Assembly: GCA_023230285.1 (NCBI GenBank)
Contig: JALNXP010000123.1
Span: forward strand, 1 to 7,262
From: Bacteroidales bacterium
GTDB lineage: Bacteria; Bacteroidota; Bacteroidia; Bacteroidales; BM520
Reading direction: 5' to 3'
Length of the DNA: 7,262 bases
The notes beneath the pieces were generated by a model. That model saw only the letters and a program-made list of their open reading frames with translations, ran no database searches and was not told the DNA's origin. Of the stretch, positions 1 through 6,335 are shown one piece after another (the stretch's first letter is position 1; every line of letters starts with the position of its first letter). The position numbers and the translations under genes were made by a program.

Positions 1-215
1 TGAGGTAAATAGCCAATGTTCAGATTTTCAGCGTATTCTATCCTGCCGCTTACGGGCTTAATCAGTCCGAGGATTATTTTTAACAGTGTAGTCTTTCCGC
101 CGCCGTTAGGACCGATTATTCCGACGAAGTCGCCTTTATTAACCGTCAGGTTTACCTTGCTTAGAACAATGTCTTTATTGTATGCTGCTGATATGTCAGT
201 GAGTTTTATTAGCAT
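1..215 (-). CDS. znuC: Metal ABC transporter ATP-binding protein (ZnuC/MntB type), N-terminal part
   Basis: This is the ATPase that would power a cluster A-I (zinc/manganese) importer from the cytoplasmic face of the inner membrane. Only the first 71 codons are present; the gene continues past position 1. Reading down from the ATG at 213-215, the protein starts [20 protein letters not shown] and reaches a Walker A loop, GPNGGGKTT, at residues 35-43. It breaks off at YLP (69-71), just where the Q-loop glutamine would come. The signature motif, Walker B and H-loop lie outside the window. The start follows the stop of the binding-protein gene by only two bases, which indicates translational coupling and a shared transporter. 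ZnuC is preferred over other ABC ATPases because of this neighbour and the YLP(Q) Q-loop context. The metal cannot be decided from the ATPase alone. Confidence 0.9.
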   Translation of the reverse strand, partial: MLIKLTDISAAYNKDIVLSKVNLTVNKGDFVGIIGPNGGGKTTLLKIILGLIKPVSGRIEYAENLNIGYLP

Positions 216-217
216 GA

Positions 218-1084
218 TTATTCGTTTTCAATCAACAAAACACCTATTTCCAACAAGTTAGTGTCCCAATTGTAAGCGAGTGGGTCGAAGCATATTGTTG
301 TTGCTCCGATTTCTTTGGCTATGTTTTCTACACTTTGTCCTGAATATTGCGATTGATAGAAAATCGTCTTGATGTTTTTTTCTTTGGCAATGTCGATAAT
401 TTGCGCCATGTAAGCAGCAGACGGCTCTTTTCCATGTTCTTCAATAGCAATTTGTTGCAAAGAAAAATCGTGGGCAAAATAAGTTAGTGACGGGTGATAG
501 ATTAGGAAGGCACTGCCTGAAATAGGCTTTAGCATTTTGTATAAAGAATCCGCAACTACGGCAATATCAGCTTTTAGTTTTTGATAATTATCCTGATAAA
601 ATTCGCTGTTATCAGGGTCAATTTGTATCATTGTATATGCAATGTTGTCGGCGATTATAGCTGCATCGGAAGGCGACAGCCAATAGTGTGGGTCGGCACC
701 GTGATATTCTCCATCGTGGTAATGTCCTCCCATCTTTTGAATATTGTCAGAGATGTCAACAAATTGACAATCAGCGGATATGCTTTTAAATCTTTCAATC
801 CACGCATCTTCGAAGCCCATGTTCCCGGATTCAAAAAATATTTTGGCTTTAGCAACTTTTTTTAAATCGGAAGGAACAGGTTCGTAAGTCGTATGGTTCG
901 CATTTGGTGGAATCACCGAAAAAACTTCCCATTTATCACCTACAATCCTGTCGACAAAATATTTTATGGGAATAATGCTTACGGCAATGGTGTTTTCTTT
1001 TTCTACTTTGTTTTTGCATGATTGTAGCGTTATCGCTGTAATGATAATTGCTACAAGTAAAAATGTCGAGTATTTTTTTAACAT
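218..1084 (-). CDS. znuA: Metal ABC transporter substrate-binding lipoprotein (ZnuA/TroA family)
   Basis: A 288-residue binding protein that would capture Zn2+ (possibly Mn2+) in the periplasm and deliver it to an inner-membrane ABC permease. A hydrophobic signal peptide (residues 1-22) ends in the lipobox LQSC with Cys23, so it is probably lipid-anchored. Expected ligands of the family are visible: His64 in [11 protein letters not shown], His133 in [12 protein letters not shown], His197 in IYHPSL, and Asp267 in CFDPLA. A short His-rich stretch (HYHDGEYH, 121-128) precedes the second ligand; such loops are typical of zinc-binding members but are longer in classical ZnuA. Three His plus one Asp resembles TroA and zinc binders more than Mn-specific members, which carry Glu at the third position. 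Length is normal for the family. The gene lies 27 bases after yitT and 2 bases before the ATPase gene. Family assignment is firm; zinc preference is inferred. Confidence 0.93.
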   Translation of the reverse strand: MLKKYSTFLLVAIIITAITLQSCKNKVEKENTIAVSIIPIKYFVDRIVGDKWEVFSVIPPNANHTTYEPVPSDLKKVAKAKIFFESGNMGFEDAWIERFKSISADCQFVDISDNIQKMGGHYHDGEYHGADPHYWLSPSDAAIIADNIAYTMIQIDPDNSEFYQDNYQKLKADIAVVADSLYKMLKPISGSAFLIYHPSLTYFAHDFSLQQIAIEEHGKEPSAAYMAQIIDIAKEKNIKTIFYQSQYSGQSVENIAKEIGATTICFDPLAYNWDTNLLEIGVLLIENE

Positions 1085-1111
1085 GATTTTATCTTGTTGA
1101 TATTAAAATAG

Positions 1112-1978
1112 TTATACACGAAGTCTGTCAAAATTTTTGCCAAAGACACTATTGGCTTTGGTTACGCTGATAAAGCTTGTCGGGTCAGTATCTTTGATAA
1201 TCTTTATGATTCTGTTTTTGTCGGTTTTATGAGCGATAATTAACAGCACATCACTTTCTGTTTTATAGTAAGCACCATAACCCTTTAGGAATGTAGCACC
1301 TCGGTGTAATTCTTCGCTGATTTTGTCGGCAATTTCCTGATTTTTTGATGAAAATATCATAAATTGATAACTCTGGCGATAGCCGTCAATAACCATGTCA
1401 GAGACGTAAATGTATACGAACATTACGACCATACTATAAACGAGTTTATCTACAGAATGGACTACAAAATAAGATGATCCGACAATAAAAATGTTTGCAT
1501 ATAATGTTACGCGTCCGTAAGAGATATTGCGATATTTGCCAATCATCATTGCGATTATGTCTGTTCCGCCGGTGTTGCCACCGTAAAAAATTGATAATCC
1601 GGCACCAAAGCCTGCAAGACCGGAGCCGATGACAGTACACATAAACATATTATCAACTAACGACTCCTTAAAAATAGATTGCCCGATAGAGAAAAATGTG
1701 GATAAAATGATGGTGCAGATGATGGTGTTTATGCAAAATTTCGACCCTAAAACTTTCCATGCTATTGCAACAAGAATGATGTTTAAAACAAGAGTTGATA
1801 CGCCTACCGGTATCGTATTTGTTGCAAAGTAGATGATGGCAGAAATACCGGCAACTCCGCCGCCAGTTATCTGATTAGGTATCATAAACGCCGTCCATCC
1901 AAAGGCAAATATTGCTAAACCGATACAAATGAAAAAATAATTTTTGATTTCAGATAGAATATTAATGTTTTTCTTCAT
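1112..1978 (-). CDS. YitT family membrane protein (DUF161 plus C-terminal DUF2179)
   Basis: A 288-residue integral membrane protein of the YitT family, widespread in bacteria and without a settled molecular function. The N-terminal two thirds hold about six hydrophobic segments (roughly 13-33, 42-52, 58-76, 83-100, 112-132 and 156-197, the last probably two helices). They carry the family's glycine-rich motifs IPNQITGGGVAGIS (33-46) and GGNTGGTDI (133-141). The last approximately 85 residues form a soluble DUF2179 domain with HRGATFLKGYGAYY (225-238) and DPTSFISVTKANSVFG (265-280). Length and domain order are complete for the family. The start at 1976-1978 is followed by Lys-Lys and then the first hydrophobic segment, which fits an inner-membrane protein. 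It lies 75 bases after the exported-protein gene and 27 before znuA. Transport of a small molecule is often suggested for this family, but nothing here identifies a substrate. Confidence 0.93.
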   Translation of the reverse strand: MKKNINILSEIKNYFFICIGLAIFAFGWTAFMIPNQITGGGVAGISAIIYFATNTIPVGVSTLVLNIILVAIAWKVLGSKFCINTIICTIILSTFFSIGQSIFKESLVDNMFMCTVIGSGLAGFGAGLSIFYGGNTGGTDIIAMMIGKYRNISYGRVTLYANIFIVGSSYFVVHSVDKLVYSMVVMFVYIYVSDMVIDGYRQSYQFMIFSSKNQEIADKISEELHRGATFLKGYGAYYKTESDVLLIIAHKTDKNRIIKIIKDTDPTSFISVTKANSVFGKNFDRLRV

Positions 1979-2053
1979 ACTAAATCTTTGATTGTCAATA
2001 ATTATATGTTTTTAAAATATTAAATAATTTATTTATTTATATGTTGATGAATA

Positions 2054-3079
2054 CTAATGCGCCGGATAAACTATGTTTACTAACGGATTTGTCAAGTTTA
2101 TAGTAATGGGATTTGTCAATCGCCATTTTGTGTAACCATTGATATCCAAGTCTTTATCTTCAGGGATAATCATAACATATTGGTATTGGTCTAAGATAAA
2201 TTCGGATAGAAAACCTGCATTTATCAGAGATTTTAATTCTGCAATATAGTTTTGAGTGTAAATATTAACTTCGCTGAATTTATTATTATCGCTGAATTTC
2301 ACGAAAGCATTAAGAGCGTCTGTGTGCATGTCTAAGTAAAGGTCGGGGAAACCACATATCCTTTCCAAAGAATCGACTTTGTTTGCAGCCCAATCGGCTT
2401 TGGCGTTTGCATAAGATATCGCACAACCCACCAAGAGCGAGTCTATGCGGGCAGCATCTAAAATATTGATGACCGCATTGATATTCAAGTTATGATTTAT
2501 AACAATTTTAACGGGATTGATGGTGTCTAAAAAAATTTGTTCTAAATCTGACAACTCTTCAGCTTTTAGAATGTCAGATTCAAGCTGCAATCTTAAAAAC
2601 CATTGTCCACATTCATAAACAGATAGATGCAATTGCTGATGCTTGTCATTATTTTTGATTTCGGCTGTATAGCCGTTGATGAAATATTCATCTTTTGTGT
2701 AAAATACATCATACTGACTTGCGGATATTTTCTCCGAATTATTTGTGCTTGCAATCTCTTGCATGCTTTTCAAATATTCATTTCTCAACCTTCCGTCATA
2801 GCCATCGCCTGCGGGATATATTTTAATAGAAACAGATGTTTTGTTAAATCCGGTATGTGATTGATACACAACGTCTAATGTGGTGGCTTTTTTGTCGTAA
2901 GTCATAATATCCGTCCGTAGATATTTAGATACCGTTTTTGGAAAAACAACGTCCGTGGATTTATGAGTATAATCGCCACCGGTTTTTATTCTTTTGACTT
3001 TGCCGCTCGTCTGTGCATAGCAATCGTTAAGAACTAAGGTGAAAACTATTGTCAAGATAAAAAATGCTGTTTTTTTCAT
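2054..3079 (-). CDS. Exported protein of unknown function
   Basis: I do not recognise this 341-residue protein. It starts with a clear signal peptide: MKK, a hydrophobic core at residues 5-17, and a likely signal peptidase I site after Ala22 (CYA/Q). A Cys at 20 lies close by, but its context (LNDC) is a poor lipobox, so a soluble periplasmic protein is more likely than a lipoprotein. After a basic linker, residues 45-190 look beta-rich, with alternating strands and a YECGQWFLRLQLESD segment (155-169). Residues 200-300 look more helical, with many Asn, Asp and Ala. The end (300-341) returns to short strands, including a near-repeat LTNPITINLTNPLVNI at 321-336. No catalytic motif, metal site or sorting domain is evident. 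It sits 35 bases after the aspartokinase gene and 75 before yitT on the same strand. That it is a real gene is well supported by length, signal peptide and position; function is unknown. Confidence 0.8.
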   Translation of the reverse strand: MKKTAFFILTIVFTLVLNDCYAQTSGKVKRIKTGGDYTHKSTDVVFPKTVSKYLRTDIMTYDKKATTLDVVYQSHTGFNKTSVSIKIYPAGDGYDGRLRNEYLKSMQEIASTNNSEKISASQYDVFYTKDEYFINGYTAEIKNNDKHQQLHLSVYECGQWFLRLQLESDILKAEELSDLEQIFLDTINPVKIVINHNLNINAVINILDAARIDSLLVGCAISYANAKADWAANKVDSLERICGFPDLYLDMHTDALNAFVKFSDNNKFSEVNIYTQNYIAELKSLINAGFLSEFILDQYQYVMIIPEDKDLDINGYTKWRLTNPITINLTNPLVNIVYPAH

Positions 3080-3114
3080 GTTATTGATTCGTTTTATAAA
3101 CGTAAAATATTTTA

Positions 3115-4383
3115 TTATTTAATGCTTGAATTATCTTCTTTTATTACAAATTGCGCTACACGTCTGCTTATTTGCGTAAGTAAAATATCTTTTTCTTTAA
3201 TAAAGGTTTTTAATTCTTCTTTTTTATAATGTCTTATCGTTTCAAGGCTGACGTTAGTATTATATTTGACTTCAAAAAAATCTTCCAAAAGAGAAATAAG
3301 ACCTTTGCATGCAAATTCGTCATAAGTAGCACAGAAAGAGATTTTTATGGCAGATATTTGTATTAGATTTATGTTGATATTACAGTGTTTTGTGCTATCG
3401 TAGATACGGTTTATATGTTCAATGTCAATCAAAGATTTTGTTTTTGGTTCGACAGTAAAAAGTATTTGATTTTTTAAGACGATAATTATTGGAGGATAAA
3501 TACAATTGGTGTAATTATAGAGAAAAGTTCCTTGAGTTTCAGGCTTTAAAAACGAGCGTATCTGCAGTGTTGTACTTTTCCCTCTTAACGAGTGTAATGT
3601 TTTTTCATGTAACACCTTAGCACCGAAATAGGATAACTCTATCATTTCATCATAGCTGATTTTGTCTATTTTTATTGCATTCGGAAAATTTTTAGGGTCA
3701 GCATTATATATACCTTCAACATCTTTCCAAAATGTAAGTTCATCAGCATTAGAAAGTGCAGCCAGTATACCTGCCGAGTAGTCGGAGCCTTCTCTGCCTA
3801 AGGTAACATAGTTACCGTTGTTGTCGCCGGCGATAAATCCCTGCGTTATCAGTATTTTATTGTCATTATTATTGCAGATATTTGTAATGTTTTGTTTTGT
3901 GGCAGCTTTATCAATGTTTCCGGCACGCCAGTTGTCGTCGGATATAAAAATATCGGCAGCATCAATAAGTTGAATGTCAAAAGATAAATTTTTCAGGTAC
4001 TGAGAAACTATCAAGGACGAAAACAACTCGCCGCAGCTTACTATCTGGTCGTAGAAAAAGTTGTAATCTTCTTTCGCAGTTGTATGTATTTTGTCTTTAC
4101 ATTTTGCAAAAAGCTCAGTTAAACAGCTGATTACAAGTGTGTTATCTGGCAGTAAGTCTTTTAAAATATTCAGATGTTCGTTGTATAAACTTTCAAACTC
4201 CTCATCATAATTTTCGGTAGCAAAGGCTTTGTTTACGATGGTTTCGAGTTTGTTGGTGGTTTTACCCATTGCGGAGATGACAATAAACAGACGGTCGTTG
4301 CCGCAATCTTGAATGAGATTGGGTATACGTCTGATGCTTGCTGCATCTTTGACCGAGGCACCGCCGAATTTGTGAACTTTCAT
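3115..4383 (-). CDS. lysC: Aspartate kinase, monofunctional
   Basis: This enzyme phosphorylates L-aspartate with ATP, the committing step to lysine, threonine, methionine and diaminopimelate for peptidoglycan. The 422-residue protein begins with the kinase motif KFGGASV (5-11), followed by ISAMGKTTNKL (36-46), SCGELFSS (116-123), the active-site segment TLGREGSDYSAG (194-205, with Arg197 and Asp201), and YFGAKVLHEKTL (252-263). The C-terminal part (about 298-422) is the diverged ACT region found in Bacteroidota enzymes, with INLIQISAIKISFCA (338-352), ETIRHY (381-386) and a closing RRVAQFVI. No homoserine dehydrogenase or decarboxylase domain is fused. The start is fixed by the KFGG motif lying four residues in. 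A TAnnTTTG element lies 33 bases upstream. The symbol lysC is used generically: sequence alone does not say which amino acid inhibits the enzyme. Confidence 0.95.
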   Translation of the reverse strand: MKVHKFGGASVKDAASIRRIPNLIQDCGNDRLFIVISAMGKTTNKLETIVNKAFATENYDEEFESLYNEHLNILKDLLPDNTLVISCLTELFAKCKDKIHTTAKEDYNFFYDQIVSCGELFSSLIVSQYLKNLSFDIQLIDAADIFISDDNWRAGNIDKAATKQNITNICNNNDNKILITQGFIAGDNNGNYVTLGREGSDYSAGILAALSNADELTFWKDVEGIYNADPKNFPNAIKIDKISYDEMIELSYFGAKVLHEKTLHSLRGKSTTLQIRSFLKPETQGTFLYNYTNCIYPPIIIVLKNQILFTVEPKTKSLIDIEHINRIYDSTKHCNININLIQISAIKISFCATYDEFACKGLISLLEDFFEVKYNTNVSLETIRHYKKEELKTFIKEKDILLTQISRRVAQFVIKEDNSSIK

Positions 4384-4415
4384 CTATTTTGACAAAAATA
4401 GTAGATAATTAACTG

Positions 4416-4423
4416 CAAAGATA
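4416..4423 (-). promoter_or_regulatory. Bacteroidota-type -7 element for the aspartokinase gene
   Basis: On the minus strand this reads TATCTTTG, an exact match to the Bacteroidota sigma-ABfr -7 consensus TAnnTTTG. It ends 32 bases before the aspartokinase ATG, which would leave a leader of roughly 25 bases. I see no good TTTG or TTG -33 element at the usual distance upstream. Because the following minus-strand genes are closely spaced, this may serve the whole leftward block. Confidence 0.6.
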
Positions 4424-4504
4424 GTATTAATTTTTTGAATTATTTGTTGTGTGTCGAATTTTTATATGTTGGAAGAAATGCCGTAGATTCATTAGCATTT
4501 AATA

Positions 4505-4541
4505 TAAATCATCACTAATATCAAAAAAATCATCACAAATA
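4505..4541. repeat. Imperfect 16-base direct repeat, possible operator
   Basis: Two copies lie at 4505-4520 (TAAATCATCACTAATA) and 4526-4541 (AAAATCATCACAAATA), matching at 14 of 16 positions with a perfect AAATCATCAC core. The copies start 21 bases apart, close to two helical turns, so both would face the same side of the DNA. The second copy ends 13 bases before the -7 element of the dipeptidase gene and covers the place where a -33 element would be expected. This layout would suit a regulator acting on the rightward promoter. No known binding protein is recognised. Confidence 0.45.
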
Positions 4542-4554
4542 GACGTTTTTCAAC

Positions 4555-4562
4555 TATATTTG
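4555..4562 (+). promoter_or_regulatory. Bacteroidota-type -7 element for the C69 dipeptidase gene
   Basis: TATATTTG matches TAnnTTTG exactly and is followed by the common GC start (TATATTTGC). It ends 34 bases before the ATG at 4597, giving a leader of about 25-30 bases. No clear TTG/TTTG -33 element is present at the usual spacing; the direct repeat occupies that position, which may mean that activation depends on a bound protein. Confidence 0.65.
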
Positions 4563-4596
4563 CAAAGTTGATTTTAAAAATTAAATAATATTGTTT

Positions 4597-6294
4597 ATGA
4601 GAAGATTAATGATTTTTTCGCTGCTTATATGTTTAAGCGTTGCGAGTTTTTGTTGTACTAACTTTTTGATAACTAAAGGTGCTTCTGCCGATGGCTCTAC
4701 TATGATTACTTACGCTGCAGATTCGCATGTCTTATATGGCGAGCTGTATCATTGGGCTGCCGCTGATTGGCCCCAAGGTACGATGCTTGATGTTTATGAA
4801 TGGGATACAGGCAAATTTATGGGACAAATTCCTCAAGTGGCTCATACTTACAGCGTTGTCGGTAATATCAACGAACATCAGGTGGCAATAGGGGAGACTA
4901 CCTACGGCGGTTTGCCTATTCTCGAAAAGCAAACCGGCGCTATTATGGATTATGGTAGCTTGATTTATATTGCCCTCCAGAGGTCGAAGACTGCTCGCGA
5001 GGCTATAAAGGTCATAGCAGACCTCATGGAAAATTACGGCTATGCAAGCTCCGGCGAATCTTTTTCTATAGCAGATAAAGATGAGGTCTGGATTATGGAG
5101 ATGATTGGTAAAGGCGAAGGTGAAAAAGGTGCTGTGTGGGTTGCTCGTATGATACCGGACGGCATGATATGCGGACACGCTAATCAAGCACGTATCTCTA
5201 CTTTCCCGCAGAAAGGTAACAAAAGTGTAGCTACTTCGGAAAATATTGACGATATTTTTAATGTGGGAATCACAACTATTTATCATAAAGATGTTATCTC
5301 TTTTGCTAAAGCTAAAAAATTATATAAAGGTAAAGATGCAGACTTCAGTTTTTGCGATACGTATGCACCATTAGATTTCGGCGGCGCAAGAGGTTGTGAA
5401 GCTCGCGTATGGGCAGGCTTTATGAAAGCTAATAAGGCTGCTGTTGCTGAATATGAAGATTATGCACGTGGCGACAACTTGTCACATCGCATGCCGCTGT
5501 GGATAGAACCGGACAGAAAACTTACCTTATTTGATGTTATGAGCATGATGCGTGACCATTATGAAGGCTCTTCTATGGATATGACTAAAGATGTTGGTGC
5601 CGGTCCTTTTGCTTGCCCTTACCGCTGGAGACCTATGGGCTTCTCTATAGACGGTAACGAATACCTCCACGAAAGAGCTACTTCTACTCAACAAACAGGC
5701 TTCTCTTTTGTCACTCAATCACGTAACTGGCTGCCTGACCCTGTCGGTGGCATTATCTGGTTTGGCGTTGATGATACTTACACAACTTGCTATGTTCCAA
5801 TGTATTGTGGAATTACAAATACTCCTGTGTGCTTCAGAGAAGGTAACGGCTCTATGATTGAATATTCCCCAACTTCCGCTTTCTGGGTGTTTAATATGGT
5901 CTCTAATTTTGCTTATTCAAGATATTGCGACATGATTGTCGACATCCAAAAAGTACAGAATAATCTCGAAACAGAGTTCCATAAAAGCGTGTTGCAAAAT
6001 GATAAAATATTTGCAGATGCCTATAATCAAGATGCTGATAATGCTCTCGCTATGCTGACGAATTTTTCGGCAGAAAAAGCAGAACAGACTTTTAATGATT
6101 GGAAAGATTTATTTATATTCTTGACTGTTAAGTATATAGATGGAAATGTGAAGTTAGAAGAAAATGGCGTTTTCAAAAATAGCGGCATAAATAATCGTCA
6201 GCCGGCTTGGCCTAATCAACCTAAATATCAGGATAGCTGGTACAGAACTATCATCAACGATTGTGGCTCTAATATTATTAAACCAAAAAACTAA
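4597..6294 (+). CDS. Exported C69-family (U34) dipeptidase
   Basis: A 565-residue cysteine peptidase of the N-terminal nucleophile type, family C69, related to lactobacillus PepD; members hydrolyse dipeptides. The ATG at 4597 is chosen over an in-frame TTG two codons upstream because it gives a standard signal peptide: MRRL, a hydrophobic core at 5-17, then Cys19-Cys20. Cys20 begins the family motif CTNFLITKGASADGST (20-35) and should be the catalytic nucleophile. Other typical C69 segments are INEHQVAIGETTYGG (91-105), SFSIADKDEVWIMEM (155-169), the ARI segment near 198, and TSAFWVFNMVSNFAYSRY (426-443). The C-terminal part (about 445-520) is helical. The lipobox fit is poor (Phe at -1 to Cys19), so a soluble periplasmic or secreted enzyme is more likely than a lipoprotein. 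It is divergent from lysC and 41 bases ahead of dnaG. A role in peptide nutrition is inferred from the family. Confidence 0.92.
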   Translation: MRRLMIFSLLICLSVASFCCTNFLITKGASADGSTMITYAADSHVLYGELYHWAAADWPQGTMLDVYEWDTGKFMGQIPQVAHTYSVVGNINEHQVAIGETTYGGLPILEKQTGAIMDYGSLIYIALQRSKTAREAIKVIADLMENYGYASSGESFSIADKDEVWIMEMIGKGEGEKGAVWVARMIPDGMICGHANQARISTFPQKGNKSVATSENIDDIFNVGITTIYHKDVISFAKAKKLYKGKDADFSFCDTYAPLDFGGARGCEARVWAGFMKANKAAVAEYEDYARGDNLSHRMPLWIEPDRKLTLFDVMSMMRDHYEGSSMDMTKDVGAGPFACPYRWRPMGFSIDGNEYLHERATSTQQTGFSFVTQSRNWLPDPVGGIIWFGVDDTYTTCYVPMYCGITNTPVCFREGNGSMIEYSPTSAFWVFNMVSNFAYSRYCDMIVDIQKVQNNLETEFHKSVLQNDKIFADAYNQDADNALAMLTNFSAEKAEQTFNDWKDLFIFLTVKYIDGNVKLEENGVFKNSGINNRQPAWPNQPKYQDSWYRTIINDCGSNIIKPKN

Positions 6295-6300
6295 TATTTG
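6271..6300 (+). promoter_or_regulatory. Possible dnaG promoter overlapping the dipeptidase stop codon
   Basis: AATATTTG at 6293-6300 matches seven of eight positions of TAnnTTTG, and a TTG at 6271-6273 lies 19 bases upstream, a spacing compatible with a -33 element. The -7 part overlaps the TAA of the preceding gene. Transcription would begin near 6306, about 30 bases ahead of the dnaG ATG. In a 60% AT stretch such a match can occur by chance, so this is tentative. Confidence 0.3.
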
Positions 6301-6330
6301 AATATCATTAGTTGATATTATTTTTATTTT
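6301..6330 (+). terminator. Weak AT-rich hairpin with T tract after the dipeptidase gene
   Basis: AATATC (6301-6306) pairs with GATATT (6314-6319) around a 7-base loop, followed by A, five T, A and four T (6320-6330). The stem has a single GC pair, so it would be a poor intrinsic terminator; it may only attenuate transcription into dnaG or be fortuitous. An alternative outer pairing, TAATAT (6292-6297) with ATATTA (6315-6320), competes with it. Confidence 0.3.
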
Positions 6331-6335
6331 AATTT

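Noticed and set aside
16..261. 81-codon plus-strand open frame at the left edge
   Set aside because: It is antisense to the ATPase and znuA junction, where Walker A and the coupled start explain the sequence.
1085..1111. Zur-like operator ahead of znuA
   Set aside because: The AT-rich 27 bases show only partial dyad symmetry and do not match a Zur box that I can recognise.
1979..2053. Possible yitT promoter and TTGA-TTG-TCAA dyad in the 75-base gap
   Set aside because: No 8-base window reads TAnnTTTG on the minus strand, and the dyad has four-base arms in an AT-rich gap, as expected by chance.
3090..3102. Palindrome CGTTT-TAT-AAACG between lysC and the exported-protein gene
   Set aside because: Five-base arms with a 3-base loop and no T tract on the minus strand make a terminator unlikely; as an operator it is too short to support.
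4591..4593. TTG as start codon of the dipeptidase
   Set aside because: The in-frame ATG two codons later gives a standard signal peptide start, and a TTG start needs extra evidence that is absent.
4732..5286. 184-codon minus-strand open frame inside the dipeptidase gene
   Set aside because: It lies wholly antisense to a well-supported C69 gene; its product has no recognisable motif and no promoter or start context.
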